Shown here in pieces: positions 32,614 to 39,850 of a DNA stretch of 39,850 nucleotides. Position 1 is the first letter of the stretch. The number at the start of each line of letters is the position of its first letter. Made by a program: the position numbers and the translations under genes. This DNA comes from Pacificimonas sp036351775 (GTDB taxonomy: Bacteria; Pseudomonadota; Alphaproteobacteria; Sphingomonadales; Sphingomonadaceae), in contig JAZBPX010000013.1 in the NCBI GenBank assembly GCA_036351775.1, positions 1 to 39,850 of the forward strand, read 5' to 3'. The notes beneath the pieces are model-generated. The model saw nothing but the letters and a program-made list of their open reading frames with translations. It had not been told where the DNA came from and searched no databases.

Positions 32614-32959
32614 TTTGCTGCGCTCGCATACGCGCGAACCCGGCGCCGCGCCAAGCCCTCTCGCGCAAAGCTGTGGACAAACCGGCGCGCGACTCGGCCC
32701 CGTTCACGCCGCGGGCCCGTCAAGCAGATTCGCAAGAGATTCGGCGCGCGATTCGTCCACAGATCGGCCAGCCCGCGAAGCACAGATGGGCGAATCGGGG
32801 ACAGCTTTGCGCGACTCGCGCGCCGCCCGTGAGTCGCACCCGTCCGCGCCCTGTTGGCAAGGCTGGGGACAAATCGCTAAGCCCCGCTTTTCACCACACC
32901 AACTACCACTCCCATCCTTTTACATAAGGATAGAGATATTGAGGGGCGGTCCCACGCCG
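32614..32959. other. Probable chromosomal replication origin (oriC)
   Basis: This 346-bp non-coding gap lies between divergent ppsR and hemE, the position of oriC in Caulobacter and relatives. It holds seven GANTC sites at 32691, 32727, 32738, 32750, 32792, 32813 and 32831, repeatedly in the context GCGCGA(C/T)TCG. DnaA-box-like 9-mers are TGTGGACAA (32672-32680, one mismatch to the reverse of TTATCCACA), TCGTCCACA (32753-32761) and TGGGGACAA (32864-32872). The last 80 bases (about 32880-32942) are the least GC-rich and could unwind. No CtrA full site is seen. Functional origin activity is inferred. Confidence 0.75.
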
Positions 32960-34021
32960 ATGGCGAATCGAACCAGTCAGAGCCAGTCTGAACGCACGGC
33001 CCGCTTTCTCCGCGTTCTCGGCGGTGAGCAGCTCGATGTTCCCCCCGTGTGGTTCATGCGCCAGGCGGGCCGCTACCTGCCGGAATACCGCGCCCTTCGC
33101 GCCGAAAAGGGCGGCTTCCTCGATCTCGTTTACGATCACGAGGCGGCGGCGGAGGTCACCCTCCAGCCGATCGACCGCTTCGGCTTCGACGCCGCCATCT
33201 TGTTTTCCGACATCCTGATCGTTCCCCATGCGCTCGGCCAGGATCTCACCTTTACGGCCGGCGAAGGCCCGCGCCTCGCGCCCCTCATGAGCGATGTGGA
33301 CGTGGACAGCCTCCAGCCCGTCCCTCAGCGCCTCACAGCCATCTACCGCACCGTCGAGCGGGTCCGCGCCCGTCTTGCGCCCGAAAAGGCCCTAATCGGC
33401 TTTGCGGGCAGCCCGTGGACCGTCGCGACCTACATGGTCGCGGGCGAGGGTACGAAGGACCAGGGTCCGGCCCGCCTGATGGCGCTGGGCGATACCGCCC
33501 GCTTCGCCGCCCTTATCGACCGCATCGTGGACACCACTGCGGAATACCTATCCGGGCAGATCGAGGCGGGCGCCGAGGCGGTTCAGCTCTTCGACAGCTG
33601 GTCGGGCGCACTGTCGCCCCGTGAATTCGAACGCTGGGTCATCGCCCCGACTGTGCGCCTCGTCGATCATATCCGCGACAAGCACCCCGGCATTCCCATC
33701 ATCGGTTTCCCGAAGGGCGCAGGCGAGAAACTCCCCGCCTATGCCCGCGAAACCGCGGTTGATGCCGTCGGCATCGACGAAAGCATGGACCCGGCCTGGG
33801 CGCATGCGAACCTGCCCTCCGCCCTTCCCGTGCAGGGCAATCTCGATCCGATGGTGCTGCTGGCGGGCGGCCCGCGTCTCGCCGAGGAAGTCCGCACGAT
33901 CAGAGAAGCGCTCGCGGACCGCCCGCACATCTTCAATCTCGGCCACGGCATTTCCAAGGACACGCCGATCGCCCATGTCGAGGCCGCACTTCAGGAAATC
34001 AGGAAGGAGCCGTCAGCATGA
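32960..34021 (+). CDS. hemE: Uroporphyrinogen decarboxylase
   Basis: The predicted 353-residue protein starts at ATG 32960 (MANRTSQSQSERTARFLRVL). The open frame extends back to 32600 but only through the origin region. VWFMRQAGRYLPEYRALR is the substrate-binding signature with catalytic Arg, followed by FDAAILFSDILIVP (catalytic Asp) and FAGSPWTVATYMVAGEGTKD. It converts uroporphyrinogen III to coproporphyrinogen III in haem synthesis. HemJ overlaps its stop by ATGA. A GANTC site (32965-32969) falls in its first codons. Confidence 0.97.
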   Translation: MANRTSQSQSERTARFLRVLGGEQLDVPPVWFMRQAGRYLPEYRALRAEKGGFLDLVYDHEAAAEVTLQPIDRFGFDAAILFSDILIVPHALGQDLTFTAGEGPRLAPLMSDVDVDSLQPVPQRLTAIYRTVERVRARLAPEKALIGFAGSPWTVATYMVAGEGTKDQGPARLMALGDTARFAALIDRIVDTTAEYLSGQIEAGAEAVQLFDSWSGALSPREFERWVIAPTVRLVDHIRDKHPGIPIIGFPKGAGEKLPAYARETAVDAVGIDESMDPAWAHANLPSALPVQGNLDPMVLLAGGPRLAEEVRTIREALADRPHIFNLGHGISKDTPIAHVEAALQEIRKEPSA

Positions 34022-34461
34022 CCGGCTTTCTCGGCGGCTATACCTACTGGATCCTCTCCGCGAAGATCATCTTGATCATCTTCTGGATGGCCGGCCTGTT
34101 CACCCTCGGCCGCTACCTCGTCTATCACCGCGAATGCGAACCCGGCTCCGCCGAGCACCACCAGTGGATCGAGCGCACGGCGAAATTGCGAAAAATCATC
34201 GTCACGCCAGCCCTCCTCGTCAGCTGGGCCCTCGGCCTCGCGCTGACGGTCAACATCGGCCTGGACAGCGGCGGCTGGCTCCACGCGAAGCTGCTTTTCG
34301 TGGTCCTTCTCACCGGCTGGCACGGCTGGGCCGTCGCCACGTCAAAGAAACTCGCGCGCGGCGAGCGCCCCTACGCGCCCAAAACCCTCCGCCTCCTCAA
34401 CGAGGCCCCCGCCCTCGCCATCATCCTCATCGTCCCCCTCGGCATCCTCAAACCCTTCTAG
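34018..34461 (+). CDS. hemJ: HemJ, protoporphyrinogen IX oxidase (membrane, haem-b type)
   Basis: The 147-residue protein has four membrane helices. WILSAKIILIIFWMAGLFTL plus GRYLVYHRE carry the conserved N-terminal pattern, WLHAKLLFVVLLTGWHGW the conserved histidines of the central part, and LLNEAPALAIILIVPLGILK the C-terminal helix. HemJ oxidises protoporphyrinogen IX in organisms lacking HemG/HemY. Its 4-base overlap with hemE makes a haem operon. It is typical of alphaproteobacteria and cyanobacteria. Confidence 0.95.
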   Translation: MTGFLGGYTYWILSAKIILIIFWMAGLFTLGRYLVYHRECEPGSAEHHQWIERTAKLRKIIVTPALLVSWALGLALTVNIGLDSGGWLHAKLLFVVLLTGWHGWAVATSKKLARGERPYAPKTLRLLNEAPALAIILIVPLGILKPF

Positions 34462-34803
34462 CCGCGCGCGTCTCTCTGCAAAACAGACTGTCATCCTGAA
34501 CTCGTTTCAGGACCCACGCCATGACGCTGGCGTCGCACGGCCCTTGGCCGACATAATGACGTGGCTCCTGACCCCCCGCCTTCGCGGGCGCAGGCTTCGT
34601 CAGGATGACAGCGCGTTGCAGGTTGCCCAATTCCTTGACCGCCGCCGCGCCTCGCCCTACTTTAGCATCTGGTTCCGCTCTCCGCCGAACCGAGTCCCAC
34701 CTTTCAGGGCCGCCTCGTTCTTGAGGCTCGCCTTCCGCCTCACATAGCCAGTCAGGCCATCGCCGCCGCGGCCTGCACCTCCCCCGACAAACGGAATCCG
34801 TCC
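34462..34803. other. 342-bp gap between hemJ and rho
   Basis: Holds the inverted-repeat element at 34489-34610 and about 190 bases of rho leader. No open frame with recognisable content was found. The leader may serve autogenous control of rho, as known in other bacteria, but no specific signal was identified. Confidence 0.5.
34489..34610. repeat. Intergenic element with 11-bp inverted ends
   Basis: TGTCATCCTGA (34489-34499) is the exact reverse complement of TCAGGATGACA (34600-34610). The 122-bp interval contains further short palindromes and no gene. It is related in style, not in sequence, to the other paired repeats. Confidence 0.65.
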
Positions 34804-36060
34804 ATGCATCTTCAGGATCTCAAAGACAAAACGCCCGCCGAGCTTGTGGCGATGGCCGAGGAGCGCGGTGTCGAGAACGCCTCCACGCTGCGAAAGCAGG
34901 ATCTGTTCTTCGGCATCCTGAAGGCGGAGGCCGATGAGGGCACCGAGGTCATGGGCGCCGGCACGCTGGAGGTGCTCTCCGACGGTTTCGGTTTCCTGCG
35001 CTCACCCGAGGCAAACTACCTCGCCGGCCCCGATGACATCTACGTCGCGCCGAACCAGGTGCGCCGCTTCTCGCTTCGCACCGGCGATACGGTCGACGGC
35101 GAAATTCGCGCGCCGAAGGACGGCGAGCGCTACTTCGCCCTCACCAAGGTCACGAAGATCAATTTCGACGATCCCGATGTTGTCCGCACCCGCGTCAATT
35201 TTGACAATCTGACGCCGCTTTATCCCGACGAGAAGCTCAACCTCGACGTCGCCGACCCGACTATCAAGGACAAGTCGTCCCGCGTGATCGACGTCATCGC
35301 GCCGCAGGGCAAGGGTCAGCGCGCGCTGATCGTCGCGCCGCCGCGCACCGGTAAGACCGTCCTCCTCCAGAACATCGCCCGCGCGCTGACCGAGAACCAT
35401 CCCGAGGTCTTCCTGCTCGTGCTCCTGATCGACGAGCGGCCCGAGGAAGTCACCGACATGCAGCGCTCCGTGAAGGGTGAAGTCGTCTCCTCCACCTTCG
35501 ACGAGCCCGCCACGCGCCACGTCCAGGTCGCCGACATGGTGATCGAAAAAGCCAAGCGCCTCGTCGAACACAAGAAGGATGTCGTCATCCTTCTCGATTC
35601 CATCACCCGCCTCGGCCGCGCCTACAACACCGTCGTGCCGTCGTCCGGCAAGGTGCTGACCGGCGGTGTCGACGCCAACGCTCTCCAGCGTCCCAAGCGC
35701 TTCTTCGGTGCCGCGCGCAACATCGAGGAGGGCGGCTCGCTCTCCATCATCGCCACCGCGTTGATCGACACGGGCAGCCGCATGGACGAGGTCATTTTCG
35801 AGGAGTTCAAGGGCACGGGTAACTCCGAGATCGTCCTCGACCGCAAGGTCTCCGACAAGCGCATCTTCCCGGCCATGGACGTCGGCAAGTCCGGCACCCG
35901 CAAGGAGGAGCTGCTGGTCGACAAGGACACCCTCTCGAAAATGTACGTCCTCCGCCGCATCCTCATGCAGATGGGCACCGTCGACGCGATGGAATTCCTC
36001 CTCGACAAGATGAAGGATTCCAAGTCCAACGAAGACTTCTTCTCCTCGATGAACCAGTAG
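34804..36060 (+). CDS. rho: Transcription termination factor Rho
   Basis: The 418-residue protein has usual Rho length. The N-terminal RNA-binding domain starts MHLQDLKDKTPAELVAMAEE and includes GTLEVLSDGFGFLRSPEANY and DDIYVAPNQVRRFSLRTGD. The ATPase core has Walker A PPRTGKT (K184), LIDERPEEVTDM, Walker B VVILLDSITRLGRAYN and the R-loop region GARNIEEGG-like AARNIEEGGSLSI. The hexamer translocates on RNA and terminates transcription. rho between hemE-hemJ and mnmE-mnmG is an alphaproteobacterial origin-proximal arrangement. Confidence 0.98.
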   Translation: MHLQDLKDKTPAELVAMAEERGVENASTLRKQDLFFGILKAEADEGTEVMGAGTLEVLSDGFGFLRSPEANYLAGPDDIYVAPNQVRRFSLRTGDTVDGEIRAPKDGERYFALTKVTKINFDDPDVVRTRVNFDNLTPLYPDEKLNLDVADPTIKDKSSRVIDVIAPQGKGQRALIVAPPRTGKTVLLQNIARALTENHPEVFLLVLLIDERPEEVTDMQRSVKGEVVSSTFDEPATRHVQVADMVIEKAKRLVEHKKDVVILLDSITRLGRAYNTVVPSSGKVLTGGVDANALQRPKRFFGAARNIEEGGSLSIIATALIDTGSRMDEVIFEEFKGTGNSEIVLDRKVSDKRIFPAMDVGKSGTRKEELLVDKDTLSKMYVLRRILMQMGTVDAMEFLLDKMKDSKSNEDFFSSMNQ

Positions 36061-36150
36061 GGGGCAGGGCCTCCCTGGGGGCGGAGCAGCTCGGAACATG
36101 TCATCTCTGCGAGGTCATGTGCCCGGGAAGGTGGGGGCGGAGCCCGCGCC

Positions 36151-36184
36151 GTGACAGCCGCAAGGAGAGCGGCTGTGTTGTCAC
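36151..36184 (+). terminator. Strong hairpin downstream of rho
   Basis: ACAGCCGC (36154-36161), loop AAGGAGA, GCGGCTGT (36169-36176) form eight pairs, with outer GTGAC/GTCAC pairing. It starts 91 bases after the rho stop and has no T run, so it may be an mRNA 3'-end or Rho-assisted site. Confidence 0.45.
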
Positions 36185-36205
36185 AATTCCCGCTCAAAAG
36201 AGAGC

Positions 36206-36307
36206 TGTCATCCCCGCGCAGGCAGGGATCCAGTTTCCAATGCTGATGCGTGCGAAGCTCCGTCGTTGAGCGTAGTGCGTCTGGATTCCCGCCTGCGCGG
36301 TGATGAC
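36206..36307. repeat. Paired palindromic intergenic repeat (copy 2)
   Basis: TGTCATCCCCGCGCAGGCAG... (36204-36232) and CTGGATTCCCGCCTGCGCGG... (36281-36307) are inverted units of the family seen at 26081-26170. Confidence 0.8.
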
Positions 36308-36386
36308 GCGTTCGGAGTGTTTCGACGCATCGCCATCGCGAACCCCGCCATCCATCGACGCAAACGCAGCCCTCAAACAAAAAAAC

Positions 36387-36490
36387 CGTCATTCCCGCGA
36401 AGGCGGGAATCCAGTTGTCAGAGCCTTCGGATGCTGAGCCAGGTCTTTCGAAAGCCGCGCGCCTGGATTCCCGCCTTCTCGGGAATGACA
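36387..36490. repeat. Paired palindromic intergenic repeat (copy 3)
   Basis: CGTCATTCCCGCGAAGGCGG... (36387-36414) and CCTGGATTCCCGCCTTCTCG... (36462-36490) form another inverted pair. Several units carry GANTC inside GGATTCC or GGAATCC. Confidence 0.8.
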
Positions 36491-36571
36491 AACTGGCGTG
36501 ATGGCAACGCCCGATGATTGCGGACCCCGCCGCCCGGTGAGCGCTTTGCCGCCCCCCGGCCGCGCCCGCCC

Positions 36572-37039
36572 TCAGCCGCCCGCCGCGTTCAGCTGCGCGC
36601 CCATTTCCTCCCACAGCATGTGCACGGCTTTCAGCGGCCGCACCATCACCTTGAAATTGCTGATCTTCCCGTCGGCGTTCCAGCGGATCATGTCGATGCC
36701 GTTGATATGGATGCCGTTCTTCTCGGCGGAGAATTCCAGCACCGCTTCGTCGCCGTCGACGATCACCCGGTCATAGCGAAAGCCTGACCCCGCGAAGACA
36801 TGCCCCGCCGCGTCCAGATAGCCGAACACCTTGTCGCGCCCCACCTGCGCCGTATGCACGACCGGCGAGTGAAACACCGCATCCGCCGCCAGCACGTCCC
36901 GCAGGAACCCGCTGTCATGCGCCTTGGCATGCTGGATCCACGCATCCACCCGCTTGTCGCCGTGCCGCGGAAAGCCGTCATCCGCATCCTGCATCCCAGC
37001 CGCCGCCACACCCGCTTCCGGAGACGCCCCCGTACTCAC
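36572..37039 (-). CDS. NTF2-like / SnoaL-like protein
   Basis: The 155-residue protein contains the cone-shaped NTF2-like fold pattern: DSGFLRDVLAADAVFHSPVV, RDKVFGYLDAAGHVFAGSGF, DGDEAVLEFSAEKNGIHING and IDMIRWNADGKISNFKVMVR. Family members are enzymes or binding proteins for small molecules, so the function cannot be assigned. Its start overlaps the dienelactone hydrolase stop by ATGA, so it is the second gene of a two-gene unit. GC-rich low-complexity residues at the N-terminus make an internal start possible. Confidence 0.85.
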   Translation of the reverse strand: MSTGASPEAGVAAAGMQDADDGFPRHGDKRVDAWIQHAKAHDSGFLRDVLAADAVFHSPVVHTAQVGRDKVFGYLDAAGHVFAGSGFRYDRVIVDGDEAVLEFSAEKNGIHINGIDMIRWNADGKISNFKVMVRPLKAVHMLWEEMGAQLNAAGG

Positions 37040-37740
37040 CGCAAATGCTCCGCGAAGAACGCCATCGTCCGTTCGTCGGCCAACTGCGCCGCGGCTTCCA
37101 CCCGGCTGATGCCATCTTCGCGCGCAAAGGCATGGTCGACGCCCGGATAGTCGTGCAGCGTGACTTTCGGATGGTCGTCCAGCGCGGCGTGCATCTTCGC
37201 CTGCGCATCCTTGTCGACGAAGCCGTCTTCCTCCGCGATGTGCAAGAGCAGCGGGTTCGCGATCGCCTTCGCCTCGTCCAGCATCTCGTCGATACCCACG
37301 CCGTAATAGCCCACGGAACAGTCCACCTGCGTGCGCGCTGCCGTCATATAGGCCAGCTTCCCGCCCAGGCAGTAGCCGACGCAGCCGGTCTTCCCATTGT
37401 TGCCGTCATGCGCCAGCGCCATTCGCAGCGTCGCCTCGATATCCTCCACGCCCTTGTCCGCGTCGAAGCCGTTCATCAGTTCGAACGCCTTGTCCCATTC
37501 CGCCTTCGACTTGTCGGTGATGTCGACGCCCGGTTCCTGCCGCCAGAACAGGTCAGGCGCGCAGGCCGCATAGCCCGCCGCGGCGAGGTCATCGCATTTC
37601 TTGCGGATACCGCCATTCACGCCGAAGATTTCCTGGATCACCACGATGGTCGCGGCTTTCCCGTCCGTGTCCGGCTTCGCCAGATAGGCGTCGAAGCTCC
37701 CGCTTCCGTCCGCCGCATCGATCCTGATTGTCTCACCCAT
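37036..37740 (-). CDS. Dienelactone hydrolase family protein
   Basis: The 234-residue alpha/beta hydrolase has the dienelactone hydrolase triad: C124 in GCVGYCLGGKLAY, D172 in HIAEEDGFVD and H203 in YPGVDHAFARED. The catalytic-site Glu is in VIQEIFGVNGG (E37). Family members open lactone rings or hydrolyse esters and thioesters; the substrate is unknown and no catechol pathway genes are near. It is coupled to the NTF2-like gene and divergent from DUF6489. Confidence 0.92.
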   Translation of the reverse strand: MGETIRIDAADGSGSFDAYLAKPDTDGKAATIVVIQEIFGVNGGIRKKCDDLAAAGYAACAPDLFWRQEPGVDITDKSKAEWDKAFELMNGFDADKGVEDIEATLRMALAHDGNNGKTGCVGYCLGGKLAYMTAARTQVDCSVGYYGVGIDEMLDEAKAIANPLLLHIAEEDGFVDKDAQAKMHAALDDHPKVTLHDYPGVDHAFAREDGISRVEAAAQLADERTMAFFAEHLR

Positions 37741-37829
37741 GGGTAATGTCGCTCCTCTCGCCTATTGCCCCCGCGCCGGTTAAAGCGCTCCCTTCTGAAC
37801 GCCGCAAGGCCGCGAAAGGTGACATGCTC

Positions 37830-38084
37830 ATGAAGGTGAACGTGGAAATCGACTGCACGCCGGAGGAGGCGCGCCGCTTTTTCGGCCTGCCCGATCTCAC
37901 GCCGGTTCACGAGGCCTATGTCGCCCGCATGACCCGCTTTGCCGAGGAGGGGATGTCGAGCGCGGACGTCGAGCAGGCCATGAAGGGCTGGATGGGCTCC
38001 GTCGGCGGCCTCGCCGACATGCAGAAGGCGATGTTCGCCGCGATGACCGGCGGGCTTCCAGATAGCGAAGACAAGAAGAAATAG
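37830..38084 (+). CDS. DUF6489 family small protein
   Basis: The predicted 84-residue protein starts at ATG 37830 (MKVNVEIDCTPEEARRFFGL), with AAAGGT (37815-37820) nine bases upstream. ATG 37824 is only two codons earlier and is the alternative. CTPEEARRFFGLPDLTPVHE and the amphipathic helix with GWMGSVGGLADMQKAMF are typical of this conserved alphaproteobacterial family of unknown function. The C-terminus is lysine-rich. mnmE follows 17 bases after its stop, so co-transcription is likely. Confidence 0.82.
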   Translation: MKVNVEIDCTPEEARRFFGLPDLTPVHEAYVARMTRFAEEGMSSADVEQAMKGWMGSVGGLADMQKAMFAAMTGGLPDSEDKKK

Positions 38085-38101
38085 AACAAGCGCAAGGGAT
38101 T

Positions 38102-39394
38102 ATGGGTGACGTCATGGCGGCGGACACGATCTTCGCGCTCGCCAGCGGCGCCCCGCCCGCAGCGGTCGCGGTCCTGCGGATTTCAGGCCCGAGCGCCGAT
38201 CGCGCGCTCTCCGCGCTGACCGGGGGCAGGGCGCTCCCCGACCCCCGCCGCGCGACCCTCCGCCCGCTTGTCGCAGCGAACGGCGATCCGCTCGAAACCG
38301 CGCTCGTCCTCCGCTTCCCCGGCCCGGCCAGCTTCACCGGCGAGGATGTCGTCGAGCTCCAGGTGACCGGCAGCGCCGCGCTCGTCTCCCGACTCCAGAC
38401 CGAGCTCGCCGCCCAGCCCGGTCTCCGCATCGCGGAGCCTGGCGAGTTCGCCCGCCGCGCCGTCCACGCCGGGAAGCTCGGCCTGACCGAGGCGGAGGGA
38501 CTCGCGGCACTGATCGACGCCGAAACCGACATGCAGATGACGCAGGCGCTCATGGCGGCCGGCGGCACGCTCCGGCGCGCCGCCGAGGACTGGCGCACGC
38601 GGCTCATCTCTCTCCTCGCCGATATCGAAGCCGAACTCGACTTCGGCGAAGCAGAGGCGGACATATCGGACCGCATCGCCGCCGACGGGACCGCGCGGAT
38701 CGAGGCGCTCGCCGCCGAAATTGCCGCAACCCTCGCCCAGCACAATGCGGCGAGGCTCGTCAGGCGCGGCATTACCATCGCCGTTATTGGCCCACCAAAC
38801 GCCGGGAAATCCAGCCTTGTCAATGCGCTATCGCAATCCGACGCCGCCATCGTATCGCCGCAGGCCGGGACGACGCGCGATGTCCTGACCGTGCCGCTCG
38901 ACATTGGCGGTTACCGCGTTGATCTCCTCGACACCGCCGGACTTCATGAGGCCAGCGACCCCGTAGAGCGGGAAGGCATCCGCCGCGCCCTGGCGCGCGC
39001 GGAGGCGGCTGACCTCGTCCTCGATCTTGCCGAGGACGCTGCGGATGACGACCGCACGCTCGCGGTCCACGCGAAGGCCGATCTCAGCGGGTCAGGGCAG
39101 GGCCTCGCAGTCTCCTCGGAAACCGGAGCGGGTCTCGACGACCTGCTCGCCGCGATCCGGCAGCGCCTCGACAGGCTCGCCCCGTCGCAGGGGCTGGTCA
39201 CCACGTCCGAACGCCAGCGCGGTCATCTTGAAGCGTGCCAGACAGCCCTCCATAATGCTGCCGACGAAGGCGACACGGTTTTGCGCGCCGAACATCTGCG
39301 CACGGCGCTTCATGCGCTGGGTGCGCTCAGCGGCCATGTCGAAGCGGAGGCGATCCTCGACCAGGTCTTCGCGCGGTTTTGTATGGGGAAATAA
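38102..39394 (+). CDS. mnmE: MnmE (TrmE), tRNA modification GTPase
   Basis: The 430-residue protein, with MnmG, installs the 5-aminomethyl-type group on U34 of tRNAs. The N-terminal tetrahydrofolate-binding domain has TIFALASGAPPAAVAVLRIS and FTGEDVVELQVTG. The G domain has G1 GPPNAGKSSLVN, G2 GTTRDV and G3 DTAGLHEA. The G4 segment reads HAKADL (324-327 region), so the Asn of NKxD is replaced by Ala. The C-terminus FCMGK keeps the catalytic cysteine of the FC(I/M)GK motif. ATG 38102 has AAGGG close; ATG 38114 (MAADTIF) is the alternative. Confidence 0.95.
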   Translation: MGDVMAADTIFALASGAPPAAVAVLRISGPSADRALSALTGGRALPDPRRATLRPLVAANGDPLETALVLRFPGPASFTGEDVVELQVTGSAALVSRLQTELAAQPGLRIAEPGEFARRAVHAGKLGLTEAEGLAALIDAETDMQMTQALMAAGGTLRRAAEDWRTRLISLLADIEAELDFGEAEADISDRIAADGTARIEALAAEIAATLAQHNAARLVRRGITIAVIGPPNAGKSSLVNALSQSDAAIVSPQAGTTRDVLTVPLDIGGYRVDLLDTAGLHEASDPVEREGIRRALARAEAADLVLDLAEDAADDDRTLAVHAKADLSGSGQGLAVSSETGAGLDDLLAAIRQRLDRLAPSQGLVTTSERQRGHLEACQTALHNAADEGDTVLRAEHLRTALHALGALSGHVEAEAILDQVFARFCMGK

Positions 39395-39399
39395 TGTGG

Positions 39400-39415
39400 T
39401 GTTTCACGTGAAACA
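39400..39415. other. parS: parS centromere site
   Basis: TGTTTCACGTGAAACA is a perfect 16-bp palindrome identical to the bacterial parS consensus bound by ParB. It lies in the 39-bp gap between mnmE and mnmG, about 6.5 kb from the proposed oriC. Confidence 0.9.
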
Positions 39416-39433
39416 TTGGTGCCGGAGCGGTTC

Positions 39434-39850
39434 ATGAAGTCGTTCGACGTTCTCGTCGTCGGGGCAGGTCACGCCGGTGTTGAAGCTGCCGACGCCGCCG
39501 CACGGCGCGGCGCGCGCACGGCGCTCGTCTCCTTCTTCCGCGCGGACCTCGGCAAGCTCAGTTGCAATCCGGCCATTGGCGGTCTGGGTAAGGGCCACAT
39601 GGTCCGCGAGATCGACGCGCTGGGCGGTGTTATGGCCCGCGCCGCGGATCAGGCCAGCATCGGCTACCGCCTTCTCAACCGACGAAAGGGCCCGGCCGTC
39701 CGGGGCCCGCGCGCGCAGATCGACCGCGACCTCTACGCCGCCGCCATCGCGCGCTGGCTGCCCGGTTCAGGCGTAACCTTCATCGAAGGCGAAGTCGCCG
39801 CGCTGGTGCTCGACGGGGATAGTGTCACAGGCATCACGCTCGCCGATGGA
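39434..39850 (+). CDS. mnmG: MnmG (GidA), tRNA modification FAD enzyme (N-terminal part, cut by window edge)
   Basis: The first 139 codons are present. MKSFDVLVVGAGHAGVEAA is the FAD dinucleotide-binding motif GxGxxG, followed by SCNPAIGGLGKGHMVREIDA, GVMARAADQASIGYRLLN and GPAVRGPRAQIDRDLY, all near-invariant in MnmG. MnmG is the partner of MnmE in U34 modification. The gene normally runs to about 620 residues and probably precedes rsmG, parA and parB outside the window. A parS site sits 18 bases before the start. Confidence 0.97.
   Translation, partial: MKSFDVLVVGAGHAGVEAADAAARRGARTALVSFFRADLGKLSCNPAIGGLGKGHMVREIDALGGVMARAADQASIGYRLLNRRKGPAVRGPRAQIDRDLYAAAIARWLPGSGVTFIEGEVAALVLDGDSVTGITLADG

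Larger units (their letters stand above)
36061..36571. other. 511-bp gap between rho and the NTF2-like gene
   Basis: No gene was found. It contains the rho-downstream hairpin (36151-36184), two copies of the paired repeat (36206-36307 and 36387-36490) and short proline/glycine-rich frames that are shadows of the repeats. Confidence 0.6.

Noticed and set aside
32600..32959. N-terminal extension of hemE into the origin gap
   Set aside because: The translated sequence is Arg/Ala/Ser-rich and unlike HemE, and family members begin at the ATG chosen.
35622..36614. Minus-strand frame spanning the end of rho and the repeat region
   Set aside because: It combines rho antisense with repeat sequence and has no domain.

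Overview
This is a GC-rich chromosomal window from an alphaproteobacterium. The taxonomic clues are a clustered set of GANTC (CcrM-type) sites, a RegB/RegA redox two-component pair, HemJ in place of HemG/HemY, UPF0262, DUF2948, DUF1491, an MmcB gene with a GTTC-N7-GTTC SOS box, and a TTAA-N7-TTAAC CtrA-like site. The gene order ppsR / hemE-hemJ / rho / mnmE-mnmG is the one found around the replication origin in Caulobacter-like alphaproteobacteria. The genus cannot be named from this window.

Layout. 1-1.5 kb: end of dapD and all of dapE (lysine/DAP pathway). 1.6-6.2 kb: a minimal chaperone-usher pilus locus (DUF4402 subunit, PapD-like chaperone, usher). 6.2-7.0 kb: a small lipoprotein gene and tRNA-Arg(ACG). 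7.3-10.4 kb: a large RTX/M10 metalloprotease that carries two copies of a three-module lectin-like block. 10.5-13.0 kb: a polysaccharide flippase facing a Stf0-type sulfotransferase. 13.2-16.9 kb: UPF0262, dcd, rarD, murA, DUF2948. 16.9-18.5 kb: a second flippase. 18.7-21.0 kb: a class A PBP. 20.9-22.7 kb: a minus-strand run of SCO/SenC, YcgN and a YgjP-like metalloprotein. 22.8-26.05 kb: a periplasmic ankyrin protein, a histidine phosphatase, and regB-regA. 26.2-29.0 kb: mmcB, a SleB-like hydrolase, DUF1491, a hotdog thioesterase and long-form HPF.

29.0-39.85 kb is the origin neighbourhood. A coupled minus-strand string (ppsR-maf-aroE-coaE-dnaQ) and a plus-strand string (hemE-hemJ, rho, mnmE, mnmG) diverge from a 346-bp non-coding segment. 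That segment has seven GANTC sites in 145 bp and several degenerate DnaA boxes, and is the likely oriC. A perfect 16-bp parS palindrome lies between mnmE and mnmG about 6.5 kb away. The genes on both sides therefore point away from the proposed origin.

How the parts relate: the pilus, RTX protease, flippases and sulfotransferase build or export the cell surface. murA, the PBP and the SleB-like enzyme handle peptidoglycan. RegBA with SCO suggests redox control of respiration. The origin block couples replication and segregation sites to housekeeping genes. Paired palindromic repeats occupy several of the longer intergenic gaps.
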